This document shows positions 54,724 through 63,387 of a stretch of 64,000 nucleotides of DNA, in pieces. The position numbers and the translations under genes are program-made. Every line of letters starts with the position of its first letter. The stretch's first letter is position 1. The notes under the pieces are model-generated. The model saw only the letters and a program-made list of their open reading frames with translations, was not told the DNA's origin and made no database searches. This stretch comes from Streptomyces sp. G-G2 (GTDB lineage Bacteria > Actinomycetota > Actinomycetes > Streptomycetales > Streptomycetaceae): contig NZ_JASISO010000044.1 in NCBI RefSeq assembly GCF_030063135.1, positions 1 to 64,000 on the forward strand, in the 5' to 3' direction.

Positions 54724-55433
54724 CGGTGATCACGGGCGGTTCGGCCGGGATCGGTCTGGCGATCGCGCACCGGTTCGTACGGGAGGGCGCCCGGGTGTTC
54801 GTCACCGGCCGCCGCGAGGCCGAACTCGCCGCGGCCGTGCTCAAGTTGGGCCGGGCCGCGACCGGGGTTCCCGGCGACGCCGCCGAGGTCGCCGACCTGG
54901 ACCGGCTCTTCGCCCGGGTCGCGGCCGCGGGCTCCCCCATCGACGTACTGGTCGCCAACGCGGGCGGCGGCGGCCCGGCGGGCGGCTTCGCGGACTGCAC
55001 CGAGGAGCGGTTCGACTCCGTCTCGGACCTCAATTTCCGCGGCACCTTCTTCACCGTGCAGCGGGCCCTGCCGTACCTGCGGGACGGCGCCTCCGTCGTC
55101 CTGCTCGGGTCGGCCGCGGGCTCGGCGGCCTCCGCCCGCTACGGGGTCTACGCCGCCGCCAAGGCGGCCGTGCGCTCGCTGGCCCGCAGTCTCGCGCTGG
55201 AACTCGCGGGGCGGGGCATCCGGGTCAACGCCCTCAGCCCCGGCCCCGTCGAGACGCCCTCCCTGGCCGCGGCCCCGGCCGACCTGCGGGCCAGGGTCAC
55301 GGCGGCGGTCCCGCTGGGGCGTGCCGGACGCCCCGAGGAGGTGGCCGCGGCCGCCCTGTTCCTCGCGTCCGCGGAGAGTTCGTTCATCACCGGGATCGAG
55401 CTGCCGGTGGACGGCGGCGCCGGTCAGGTCTGA
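54699..55433 (+). CDS. SDR-family oxidoreductase
   Basis: The 244-residue enzyme has the classical short-chain fold: GGSAGIGLA near residue 13, NAGGGGP near residue 87, active-site Ser in GSAAGSAAS and the YxxxK pair in YGVYAAAK near residue 150, then NALSPGPVETP. It is a NAD(P)-dependent alcohol/keto reductase of unknown substrate. Its start overlaps the regulator gene by 25 bases and has a GGGGGG-AGA ribosome site inside it. Confidence 0.9.
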   Translation: MGRLDGKVAVITGGSAGIGLAIAHRFVREGARVFVTGRREAELAAAVLKLGRAATGVPGDAAEVADLDRLFARVAAAGSPIDVLVANAGGGGPAGGFADCTEERFDSVSDLNFRGTFFTVQRALPYLRDGASVVLLGSAAGSAASARYGVYAAAKAAVRSLARSLALELAGRGIRVNALSPGPVETPSLAAAPADLRARVTAAVPLGRAGRPEEVAAAALFLASAESSFITGIELPVDGGAGQV

Positions 55434-55520
55434 CCGGCCCCGGAATCCGGCCTGCCAGGCGGTGGTTGACCCCGGGTGCGCCCAGCACGCCGTCGAGCAG
55501 GGGCCCGGGGTCCGACCCGA

Positions 55521-55538
55521 GCCGCCGCGTGAGGCGGC
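55521..55538. terminator. Short hairpin between convergent genes
   Basis: GCCGCC pairs with GGCGGC around GCGTGA between the SDR gene and the convergent permease remnant. Confidence 0.45.
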
Positions 55539-55545
55539 GTACGCC

Positions 55546-55913
55546 TCAGGCCGTGACCGTGGGCGAGGACGAGGGCGGCGAGGGCGGTACGGGGGCGGCC
55601 CGGTCGGCGTACTCCTCCGTGATCTCGCGCGGGCCGAAGGGCCAGACCCTCTCGGTCTTCGACCAGATGAGGAAGGCGACGCAGCCGAGGGCCAGCCAGG
55701 CCAGCGACCATTCGATGGGGTGGCGGCCGGGCGCGTTCTTGTCGGCGTACCCGTAGATCACCAGCCAGCCGACGAGCGCGACGGCGCTCGGCAACGGGTA
55801 CAGCCACATCCGGTACGGCCGCCGCAGGCCCGGCTGCCGCCTTGCGCAGCACGCTCGCCGCGAGGATCTGCGCCAGGGCCTGGACGATGGCTTCGTATGT
55901 GACAACCGGTTCA
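55546..55913 (-). pseudogene. C-terminal part of a disrupted amino acid permease
   Basis: Read on the reverse strand, EPVVTYEAIVQALAQILAAS (about 55850-55913) continues, after a frameshift, with RQPGLRRPYRMWLYPLP, SAVALVGWLVIYGYADKNAP and REITEEYA. These are the last helices and tail of an APC-type amino acid permease. Removing one A near the CTGCGCAAGGCGG segment joins the two frames. The N-terminal part lies at 61081-61799, so the gene was split by the inserted DNA and about 150-170 middle residues are missing. It is not functional. Confidence 0.8.
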
Positions 55914-55986
55914 GGCACGGATTTCGTGAAGTGGATCAGCTGTGCTGACTGGTTGTCCTGCTCTCACCCGATCTGGTCCCGGTCTC

Positions 55987-57598
55987 AGCTTGCCGTAAAA
56001 CCTGGGGTGGTCAGCGGGGTTCTTGTTCGGTTGCTCGCTTGTCTGTCTGATCTTCTGTGCCGAGCAGGGCGTTTCCGACCTCGTAGGTTGGCGCCTTCCG
56101 TGTGTCGCGTCGGCCGGGCGGACGGCCGGGGCCGGGACGGGAGGGTTTCAGCGCGTTCGTGAGGACGGGCAGTGATCTGCGAACTTGACGAAACCCCCGG
56201 CGGACGCGGCCGGGGGTGAGCTGGTGGGCGGCCAGGGGTTTCTCCCAGGGGCGCTTGAGGTCGTCGGCCAGGGGCCGGGCCAGGCGTAGTTGGGTGTAGA
56301 CGGCCAGGACGAGAGCGGTCCAGCGATCGGCTGCGGCAGGAGAGCGCAGGCAGATGCTCGTCCAGCCCAGGTGTTGCTTCCAGTAGCGGAAGGTGTGCTC
56401 AAGATCGAATCTGCGCAGGAAGCACGACCAGGCGCTGTCGGCGAGGTCGGCGTCCGCGCCGGTGCGTGACCACCACAGCCACAGGGGCTTCGGGCTGCCG
56501 CCGGAGGGCAGACGGTCGACGTCCAGGCGGATCACCGTGCCGGGGAGGATGGGCAGTTCGGGTTCGGGGTGGTGCTGCCAGATCGTCTGCCGGTTGAACT
56601 TGGGGTGCAGGCGCTCGAAGCAGCGCACACGGACGTTCCCGTACTTGTCGAGGTTGCGGACGGGGTCGTGGGCGGGTGGTTGCCAGGTGTCGGGGTTGTG
56701 GAACTCGAAGCGCTCGCCGTGGCGCCGGGGCCGGCCGCCCTTCGCGCCGACGCCTCCGCCCGGGGGCGCGTCTTGATAGAGGACGCGGTCGCCGCGCAGG
56801 CGTACGCAGACCTCGACGGGCAGGTCGGCGAGCTGGTGGGCGAGGTAGGGGCCGTCGTAGCCGCAGTCGGTCACGATCCGGATCGGCGGGTCGCCCGCCG
56901 TCCAACGTCCCAGGGCGACGATCCGGCTCACGACACTGCGCAGCTGGTTGGCGGTGGCCTCTTGGAGGTGTTCGCCCGGGCGTAGGCGGCGGGCATCCAG
57001 GGGTGCGGTCCAGGAGGTGGGGCCGCTGGTCAGGGCGGCGACGACGGAGTAGCACCAGCCGGGGATCATCTCGTGGGCGCCCTCGGCGCGGCCGTAGGTA
57101 TGACAGAAAGTGCGCTGGTCACTTGTGCCGGCGTCCGGGCGTAGCCAGGGGGTGGTGTCCACGGCGAGCACGATCCCGCCGCCGGGGCCACGCGGCAGGT
57201 CGTGCAGGGCGAAGGACCAGTTCAAGCGCTCGAAGTCGACACGGCCGTTGTTCATGGCGCGCTGGATGGAGCCGTGGGAACGGGCGTGTTCGGGCACGAG
57301 GCTGAGTTCGGCCAGGTTGCGTACCGGTCCCTCGCTGCACAGCACTGCGTCGGCGATCTCGAAGAGCGCATCGCCCCATCGCGTGAGGCAGGAGCGGACA
57401 TCGACGCGGAACTCCTTGAGTTCACGCAAGGCCGCGTCGCGGGCACTGGGATCGGGCACACTGGGAGCGACGGCCGCGTCGGCCTTACTTGGTGTCACAA
57501 CCTCAGGATTACGACGCGGCCGTCGTCTTGTCCGGCGTTTTCCCATGCGAGGAGCTCGAACAACGCCTGTTCGAGACCGCCAGGTTTTACGGCAAGCT
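55987..57598 (-). mobile_element. IS4-like insertion sequence with 19-bp inverted ends
   Basis: AGCTTGCCGTAAAACCTGG at 55987-56005 is the exact complement of 57580-57598. The flanks carry TCA on each side if the element starts at GCTTGCC, a possible 3-bp target duplication. It contains a single intact transposase gene and is 1.6 kb long. It lies inside the larger permease-splitting insertion, next to one of the iterated repeat units, so it is a secondary insertion. Confidence 0.75.
56011..57546 (-). CDS. DDE transposase, IS4-like group
   Basis: The 511-residue protein has acidic positions typical of DDE transposases: AVDTTPWLRPDA (first Asp), IVTDCGYDG (second) and DLEHTFRYWKQHLG (Glu with the Y/R-x6-K type motif). 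An Arg-rich N-terminus opens the protein. The reading frame is intact between the 19-bp ends. The exact IS family name cannot be settled without a database. Confidence 0.85.
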   Translation of the reverse strand: MGKRRTRRRPRRNPEVVTPSKADAAVAPSVPDPSARDAALRELKEFRVDVRSCLTRWGDALFEIADAVLCSEGPVRNLAELSLVPEHARSHGSIQRAMNNGRVDFERLNWSFALHDLPRGPGGGIVLAVDTTPWLRPDAGTSDQRTFCHTYGRAEGAHEMIPGWCYSVVAALTSGPTSWTAPLDARRLRPGEHLQEATANQLRSVVSRIVALGRWTAGDPPIRIVTDCGYDGPYLAHQLADLPVEVCVRLRGDRVLYQDAPPGGGVGAKGGRPRRHGERFEFHNPDTWQPPAHDPVRNLDKYGNVRVRCFERLHPKFNRQTIWQHHPEPELPILPGTVIRLDVDRLPSGGSPKPLWLWWSRTGADADLADSAWSCFLRRFDLEHTFRYWKQHLGWTSICLRSPAAADRWTALVLAVYTQLRLARPLADDLKRPWEKPLAAHQLTPGRVRRGFRQVRRSLPVLTNALKPSRPGPGRPPGRRDTRKAPTYEVGNALLGTEDQTDKRATEQEPR

Positions 57599-57603
57599 CA
57601 AGT

Positions 57604-57697
57604 GATCTGGTCCGATTCGCTCGCCGTCTCAGTTGATCTGGTCCATCTGATGCGGTCGGTGGGTGTGTCCGGTCTCATCGGACCTGGTGGTGTCTCA
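57604..57697. repeat. Iterated GATCTGGTCC and GTCTCA units
   Basis: GATCTGGTCC occurs at 55970-55979, 57604-57613 and 57635-57644; GTCTCA at 55982-55987, 57626-57631, 57672-57677 and 57692-57697. The copies lie on both sides of the IS4-like element, which therefore inserted into an existing repeat array. Arrays of this kind mark ends of some transposons, for example IS21-like or Tn7-like, but no matching recombinase is present. Confidence 0.55.
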
Positions 57698-57778
57698 CCT
57701 GTCCCAGGTGGTCTGACCTTTGGGCGGTGGGCGCAGAGGTAGGTTCTGTGCAGGTTGCACAACTGAAGGGGGCCAGCT

Positions 57779-59233
57779 GTGGCAGAGATCGATGTACCGG
57801 GGCCGGACCGGACGTGGGATCCGGATTCGTCGCCGGGGGGCTCAGGGAGCGGCGGTTGGCCGAACGGAGAGTTGATCGGCGGCCGTTACCGGGTCGTGGA
57901 GCTGATCGGGCGGGGCGGTATGGGCCGCGTGTGGCGGGGCCGCGACGAGACGCTCGAGCGGGATGTCGCCGTGAAGGAGGTGATGTTCCCGCAGGGAATA
58001 TCCGCCGATCAGCGGGCGATCCTTCTCCAGCGCGTCCTGCGTGAGGCGCGTGCGGCCGCGCAGTTGAACCATCCCGGGATCATCACCGTGCACGACGTGG
58101 TCGAGCACGCGGGCGCGCCCGTGATCGTCATGGAGTATGTGGCCGGAATGTCCCTGGCCGCAGCGATCGAGCAGAGCGGTGGGCTGCCGGTCCGAAGGGT
58201 TGCGGAGATCGGTGCGGCGATACTGCGCGCGCTCAGCCGCGCCCACGCCGCGGGGATCATCCACCGTGACCTCAAGCCGGACAACGTCCTGCTGATGGAC
58301 GACCGGGTGATCATCACTGACTTCGGTATTGCGCATATGGTGGATTCCACGATGGCGCTCACCCACACCGGTACGCTCATCGGCACGCCCGCCTACATGG
58401 CCCCAGAGCAGCTCACCGGTCAGTCTCCCGCGCCCGCAACGGACCTGTGGTCGCTCGGGGCGACGCTGTACTGCGCGGTGGAGGGCGAACCCCCGTTCAG
58501 TGCCGAGACATTCACCGCGCTGTGCATCGCTGTGGTCACCGCGATGCCGCGCCCTGCACTGCGCGCGGAGGGCCTGTTGGTGGTCCTCACTGGGCTGTTG
58601 ACGAAGGATCCGGTACAGCGTGCCGGGGCGGCGCAGGCGCTGGCGGCGCTGGAAGAGGTGTCGCGGACGGGCGGGGCCGACTACGTACCGACGCGCGTCG
58701 ACACCCCGCCGGTGCCGAGCATGGGGCCTGCGGGGCCTGGCGCCCCCAACGTCCCCGCGCCCGCCCGACCGAACCAGCCACCGCCCAGCCCCGGTTACCT
58801 GTCCGGCCCGCGACCGCCTGGCCCGCCCCGGTCCGGCCCGCTGCTGATCGGCCGTGCTGGCGTGGCCCTGATACTCCTTGCCGTCGGGCTGGTGACCGCG
58901 CTGGTCTGGCCCGGCTGGCTTGTCCACAACCCGGGCCCGGGAAAGGACAGCGCGATGTCGACCGCGACCACGCTCGCGGACGGGATCCAATCCCGGAACG
59001 CCGTCACCCTGCACGCCGTCATCTGTCCCAACGCTGATCCGTACGTGACGGCCTTCGAACAGCGGGTCTTGCACCAGTACTACCTCGCCAACGTCGAGGG
59101 CACGCCAACGGTCAACGGCACGAAGGCCCAGGCGAAACTGTCCTTGGAGCAGAATGGACAGACCAGCACCTGGACCGTCGAACTCGCCCCCCTCAGCGCC
59201 CGCGCATGGTGCGTCGCAGACGTTCACATGTGA
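57779..59233 (+). CDS. Membrane Ser/Thr protein kinase (PknB-like) inside the inserted region
   Basis: The 484-residue protein has an intact Hanks-type kinase domain (about 35-300): GRGGMGRVWRG, VAVKEV (catalytic Lys), IIHRDLKPDN, ITDFGIAHM and YMAPEQ. A Pro-rich linker, one membrane helix (about residues 361-383, ALILLAVGLVTALVW) and an outer domain of about 90 residues with two cysteines follow. There are no PASTA repeats. The start is GTG 57779. Third positions use more A/T than the neighbouring chromosomal genes. It lies between an IS4-like element and an ISL3 element, in place of the middle of the permease, so it arrived by transfer or transposition. Confidence 0.9.
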   Translation: MAEIDVPGPDRTWDPDSSPGGSGSGGWPNGELIGGRYRVVELIGRGGMGRVWRGRDETLERDVAVKEVMFPQGISADQRAILLQRVLREARAAAQLNHPGIITVHDVVEHAGAPVIVMEYVAGMSLAAAIEQSGGLPVRRVAEIGAAILRALSRAHAAGIIHRDLKPDNVLLMDDRVIITDFGIAHMVDSTMALTHTGTLIGTPAYMAPEQLTGQSPAPATDLWSLGATLYCAVEGEPPFSAETFTALCIAVVTAMPRPALRAEGLLVVLTGLLTKDPVQRAGAAQALAALEEVSRTGGADYVPTRVDTPPVPSMGPAGPGAPNVPAPARPNQPPPSPGYLSGPRPPGPPRSGPLLIGRAGVALILLAVGLVTALVWPGWLVHNPGPGKDSAMSTATTLADGIQSRNAVTLHAVICPNADPYVTAFEQRVLHQYYLANVEGTPTVNGTKAQAKLSLEQNGQTSTWTVELAPLSARAWCVADVHM

Positions 59234-59320
59234 TGTGCCGCCAGCGTCGTAGCGACCAACTCGTCCAGTCTTCTGCGGCGTGACTCGTCGACCAGATGGC
59301 TTTGTCTGCTTGAGTCGGCA

Positions 59321-61080
59321 GGCACGGATTTCGTGAAGTGGATCAGCCGTGCTGACTGGTGGTCACGCTCGGTGCTCGACGGCTGGCGGCGGTCAGCAGG
59401 AGGCGCTTGCGTAGCAGTGGCAGCTTGGCCCGGCCGAACATGCCGCGCTTGAGGGCTTTGATGTCGTTGACGCGGCCTTCGACGGGGCCGGAGGACCAGT
59501 CGGTGCTCAGGCCGAAGACGACGGCGTCCAGGTCGGTGAGCATTCCGGAGGCGAAACCGGCCAGGCCGGACTGCTTGTCGGCGCAGGCGTCGGAGATCCA
59601 GCCGGGGAGTTCGCGGCCCCAGCGGTTGACCATGATGTCGGCGAAGGAGCCGACGTGGCTGGCGGCGGCTGTGAGTTCGGGTGAGCGCGCCAGCAGGGCC
59701 TTGAGCTGCAGTTACTCCTCTTCGCGCAGGTGGTCGGGGTGGCTCATGATCCATCCGGTCGCCTGGCGCGGTGACGGCGGCCGGACCATCGGGGGCCGTC
59801 CCTGCGGCGGGTTGCGCCGCGGCCTCAGGGGGTGGACGTACTCGCGCAGCGCCTGGTAGCTGCAGCGCACGCCGAGTTCGATCAGCTCGCGGTGCAGCTG
59901 GGACAGGTTGGTGCAGCCCTCGGCGATGCGTTGCTCCAGGTAGGGGCGGTGGGGGGCGAGCTTGCTGGTCCGGTCCTGCCACTGGCCGTGGAGCATCGCC
60001 TCGGGGGGTGGCGGCGCGGGCGTACTTGCGGACCGTGCCGCGTCCCAGGCCGAGCCGGCGGGCGATCTCCCGCTGACTGTGGCCCTGGGCTGCCTGGGCG
60101 CGGACGGCGGCGTGGGTGTCGCGGAGCCGGTCCAGGAACTTCCCCTCCGGGTAGGCGGCGGACGGAAGGTCGTCGGCCGGGGCCGGTCCGGGCTCCGGTC
60201 CGGCCCCGGGCTGCGGCGGGGGTTCGACGAGGTCGCGGAGCAGGGCGCGGTGGTGGGAGACCAGGCGTTCGACGGCTTCGCCGAGGTTGTGCCACAGGTG
60301 CCATTTGTCGGCGCAGTGCTGGGCCTGAGGGGCACCGGTGCGCGCTCCCTCGGCGAAGAACGTCGCACGGTCGCGGCAGACGATCTCGATGCCGGGGTGC
60401 TCGCGCAGCCAGGCGGCCAGGGTCTCGGCCTCCCGGTCGGGCAGCAGGTCAAGCGGCTGGCGGGTCTCGCAGTCGATCAGGACGGTGCCGTACCGGTGGC
60501 CCTTCCTGGTCGCGAACTCGTCCACCCCCAGCACCCGCGGCACCTGCCAGGCCGGGTCCGGCAGCGCCATGACCACCCGCAGCACGGTCATCCGACTGAC
60601 CGCGATGCCCAGCACGAGCGCCAGCCGGGCCACCGCGCGGGCGGCCAGGACCGTGCCCAGCGCGCCGACGATCCGCTGCAGGACAGGCGTGCGCCGCCCG
60701 TAACGGCTGGTCAGCCCGTCGACCTGCTCGACGAAGGTCACCCGCTCGCAGTCGCTGTTGTCGCAGAACAGCCGGCGCACCGACAACTCGATCAGCACCG
60801 GCCGGACGCCGACCGGCGCGTCAGCGATCGTGCGCCCGTAGCGGCTGTGCTCCCGCACCGACGACACCCCGCACCCCGGACAGGCCACCGCCGTCCCGCT
60901 CCTGGTGCTCGCCGCGATCCCCAGCACGCCGCTCTCCACCACCACGTGCTCCACCAGCACCACCGTCAGGTGCGGGAACACCATCTCCAGCAAAGACTCA
61001 CACACTCACAGGATGAACGCCTTCATGGCGGAGCGTCACCGGCGCACGGAAGCACGACCCTGCTTCACGAAATCCGTGCC
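59321..61080 (-). mobile_element. ISL3-family insertion sequence, inactive
   Basis: GGCACGGATTTCGTGAAG at 59321-59338 and its complement at 61063-61080 bound a 1.76-kb element carrying a broken ISL3 transposase gene. The eight bases outside each end differ (AGTCGGCA and TGAACCCG), so no target duplication remains. An extra copy of the left end with about 20 further matching bases occurs at 55914, showing that a second copy was present. Confidence 0.75.
59343..61005 (-). pseudogene. Broken ISL3-family transposase
   Basis: The N-terminal part has the ISL3 zinc-binding region (CPGCGV...HSRYGR) and VLGVDEFATRKGHRYGTVLID, the first catalytic Asp region. Near 60010 the frame slips in a run of six C residues; the true frame continues EAMLHGQWQDRTSKLAP to HPDHLREEE, where a TAA at 59712-59714 interrupts it. 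The rest (LQLKALLARSPEL, then WSSGPVEGRVNDIKALKRGM with the last catalytic Glu) is intact. Two lesions make it non-functional unless both are sequencing errors. Confidence 0.8.
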
Positions 61081-61799
61081 TGAACCCGAAACCACCTACA
61101 AAGCCATGTTGTAGCCGAGGTAGTCGTAGATGCCGATGGTGAGGCCGCCCGCGAAGCCGATCCAGAACGTGCCGCTGGTGAACTCGAAGGCCCCGGCCGG
61201 GTAGGTGAAGGCGAGGCCCGCGTCGAAGTGGGTGGCGGCGGCGATGATCACCAGGGCCACCGAGGCGATCATCACCACCCACATCACGGCGGTGATCTTC
61301 GCGATGTGTTCGATGCCCCGCCACAGCAGGAGCACCACCAGGGCGATGACGCCGAGGCCGAGCAGATCACCCGCGCCCTGACCCAGACCCGGGGCGAGGT
61401 AGCCGAGGTACTGGACGAAGCCGACGACCCCCGTGGACATGATCAGCGGGATGAACAGCATCGCCGTCCACACGAACAGGAACGGCATCAGCCGTCCGCT
61501 GCGGTACTGGAAGGCCTGCTTGAGGTAGACGTAACTGCCGCCGGAGCCGGGCATCGAGGCACCCAGCTCGGCCCAGATCAGGCCGTCGGCGAGGGCGAGC
61601 AGCGCACCGGCGAGGAAGCCGATGACCGCCTGCGGGCCGCCGAACGCGGCGACCATCAACAGGATGGTGACGAAGGGGCCGATCCCACACATCTGGCTCA
61701 TGTTGATGGCGGTGGCCTGGAAGAGGCCGATCCGGCGGACGAACCCACCGGGCGGCGCGCGGATGACGCGGGTGACGGCGGGCGCGGCGCTGCGGACAT
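61081..61799 (-). pseudogene. N-terminal part of the disrupted amino acid permease
   Basis: On the reverse strand, after a start at 61799 (MSAAP), a tandem GGCGC duplication (61781-61790) throws the frame off. The next frame reads RAPPGGFVRRIGLFQATAIN, MSQMCGIGPFVTILLMVAAF and on through six helices to YDYLGYN, where it ends abruptly in MAL-stop near 61095. These are the first 200 or so residues of the APC permease whose tail lies at 55546. Deleting five bases would restore MSAAPAVTRVIRAPP, a normal N-terminus. Confidence 0.8.
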
Positions 61800-61878
61800 G
61801 AGAGTTCTCCCGGGGATCACGAGGGGGAAGAAGATCTGCTGCCGGTCCGCCGCAGGGTTCACGAAGGCGCCGGGCGTG

Positions 61879-61903
61879 CTTAAGTTAAGGATCCTTACTT
61901 AAG
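61879..61903. promoter_or_regulatory. Near-perfect palindrome between permease remnant and ROK gene
   Basis: The 25-base site has arms CTTAAGT and ACTTAAG around AAGGATCCTT, with one extra T in the left half. It lies in the 192-base divergent region. A/T-rich dyads of this type suit a repressor such as the adjacent ROK protein, which would then control itself and the former permease gene. Binding is inference. Confidence 0.55.
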
Positions 61904-61991
61904 CCGTCAAGGGGTTCTGGTGGGTCTCTGGGAGTTCTCCCGACGACGGCCCGGCCGCCGCCCGCCCCGGAAGATGCGTGAGAATGGTGCG

Positions 61992-63236
61992 ATGACCAGC
62001 AGCGACGAGGCGGCCGACCGCACCTGGAGCCCGCAGCAGCTGCGCGGCGCCAACGAACGGCTGCTCCTGGACCGGCTGCGCGCCGAGGGCCCGGCCTCAC
62101 GTGCCGAACTCGCCCGCGTCACCGGCCTGTCCAAGCCCACCGTCTCCAGCGCGCTGGCCGCGCTCGAAGCCGCCGGACTGGTCCGCGAGGCGGGCACGCA
62201 CACCCCCGAGCGCGGCCGTTCCGCCGTCCTCTACGCCCCGGACGCGAGCGCGGGGTACGCCCTCGGCATCGACATCGGCCGCGCCTGGCTGCGCGTCGCC
62301 CTCGCCGACCTCGCCGGTACGGTCGTCGCGCGCTCCGAGGTCCGCAACCCCGCCCGCACCTCCGCGGCCATGGCCGGCCTGGTGGTGGCCACCGCCCGCG
62401 AACTCATCGCCGGATCGGGCGTCCCGGCCGCGAAGGTCGCCCAGGCCGCGGTGGGCACCCCCGGCGTCTACGATCCCGCCACCCGCCGCGTGCGCTACGC
62501 GCAGCACCTGCCCGGCTGGGGGCGGGCCGGGCTCTTCGACCGGATGACCCGGGACCTCGGGGTCCCCCTCGCCGTCCACAACGACGCGAACCTCGCCGCG
62601 CTCGGCGAGTACGCCTTCGGCGCCGGAGCGGGCAGCAAGCTGTTCGTGTACATCATGATCGGCACCGGCCTCGGCATGGGCGTGGTCGCCGAGGGGCGGC
62701 TCTTCACGGGCGCGCACGGCGGCGCGGGCGAGATCGGCTTCCTCCCCTGGCCCGGGCGCCACGGCCCCGACACGCCCGGCACCGACACGCAGGACCCCGA
62801 CCCGGGCACCCCGGACACCCTGGAGGACGCGGTCTCCGGGGACGCCGTCGTGGCGGCTGCCCGCGCCCACGGCATGTCGGGCCCGCTCACCGCGAAGGGC
62901 GTCTTCGACGCCGCCCGCGCAGGGGACTGCGCCGCGGTCCGGGCGGTCGAACTGGAGGGCCGGCGCCTCGCCCACACGGTCGCGGCCGTCGCCGCCGTGC
63001 TCGACCCCGACCTCGTGGTGCTGGGCGGCGGCGTCGGCCACGGCGCCGACCTGCTGCTGCGGACCGTACGGGAGACCCTGCGCACCCTCACGCCGCTGCG
63101 CCCGAAGGTGGCGCCGAGCGCGCTCGGCGAGGACGCGGTGCTGCTGGGGGCGCTGGCCACCGCCCTGGAGACCGCGCGGGAGCTGACCTTCACCCGCCGC
63201 TCCCCCGCACCCGCGAAAGCGCCCCCCGCCGACTGA
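61992..63236 (+). CDS. ROK-family transcriptional regulator
   Basis: The 414-residue protein has an N-terminal winged helix (SRAELARVTGLSKPTVSSAL, about 38-57) and a ROK sugar-kinase-like domain (YALGIDIGRAWLRVAL, VHNDANLAALGEYAFG, MIGTGLGMGVVAEG). The usual ROK zinc motif (CxCGxxGC) is not seen; an insertion rich in Asp/Thr/Pro near residues 255-275 takes its place. Start 61992 is chosen over 61974 because the domain begins after it. It probably senses a sugar or sugar phosphate and may control the dihydroxyacetone kinase gene that follows. Confidence 0.88.
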   Translation: MTSSDEAADRTWSPQQLRGANERLLLDRLRAEGPASRAELARVTGLSKPTVSSALAALEAAGLVREAGTHTPERGRSAVLYAPDASAGYALGIDIGRAWLRVALADLAGTVVARSEVRNPARTSAAMAGLVVATARELIAGSGVPAAKVAQAAVGTPGVYDPATRRVRYAQHLPGWGRAGLFDRMTRDLGVPLAVHNDANLAALGEYAFGAGAGSKLFVYIMIGTGLGMGVVAEGRLFTGAHGGAGEIGFLPWPGRHGPDTPGTDTQDPDPGTPDTLEDAVSGDAVVAAARAHGMSGPLTAKGVFDAARAGDCAAVRAVELEGRRLAHTVAAVAAVLDPDLVVLGGGVGHGADLLLRTVRETLRTLTPLRPKVAPSALGEDAVLLGALATALETARELTFTRRSPAPAKAPPAD

Positions 63237-63307
63237 CCCCCGGCCGACACCGCCGGACTCCCGGCCGCCCACCGGCGGATCCCCGGCCGATCCCGGCTCC
63301 CGGTATC

Positions 63308-63324
63308 ACTGACGTGTCGTCAGT
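63308..63324. promoter_or_regulatory. Dyad before the dihydroxyacetone kinase gene
   Basis: ACTGACG and CGTCAGT are exact complements around TGT, 64 bases before dhaK and just before a TAGAGT that could be a -10 box. It may be an operator. Confidence 0.4.
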
Positions 63325-63387
63325 AGAGTCGGGGCAGCCGCGGCCACCGCTCCGCGGCACGTCCGCCCACCCCACCGGGAGATGCCC

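Larger units (their letters stand above)
55914..61080. mobile_element. Composite mobile region splitting the permease gene
   Basis: The segment begins with a solo ISL3-type end (GGCACGGATTTCGTGAAG at 55914-55931), which recurs in the same orientation at 59321 and inverted at 61063-61080. Between lie an IS4-like element, short iterated repeats and an intact Ser/Thr kinase gene. The outer ends are inverted copies, so the unit looks like a composite transposon or the product of recombination between two ISL3 copies. No direct target duplication is seen at its outer edges. The boundary definition is inference; the repeats are seen. Confidence 0.6.
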
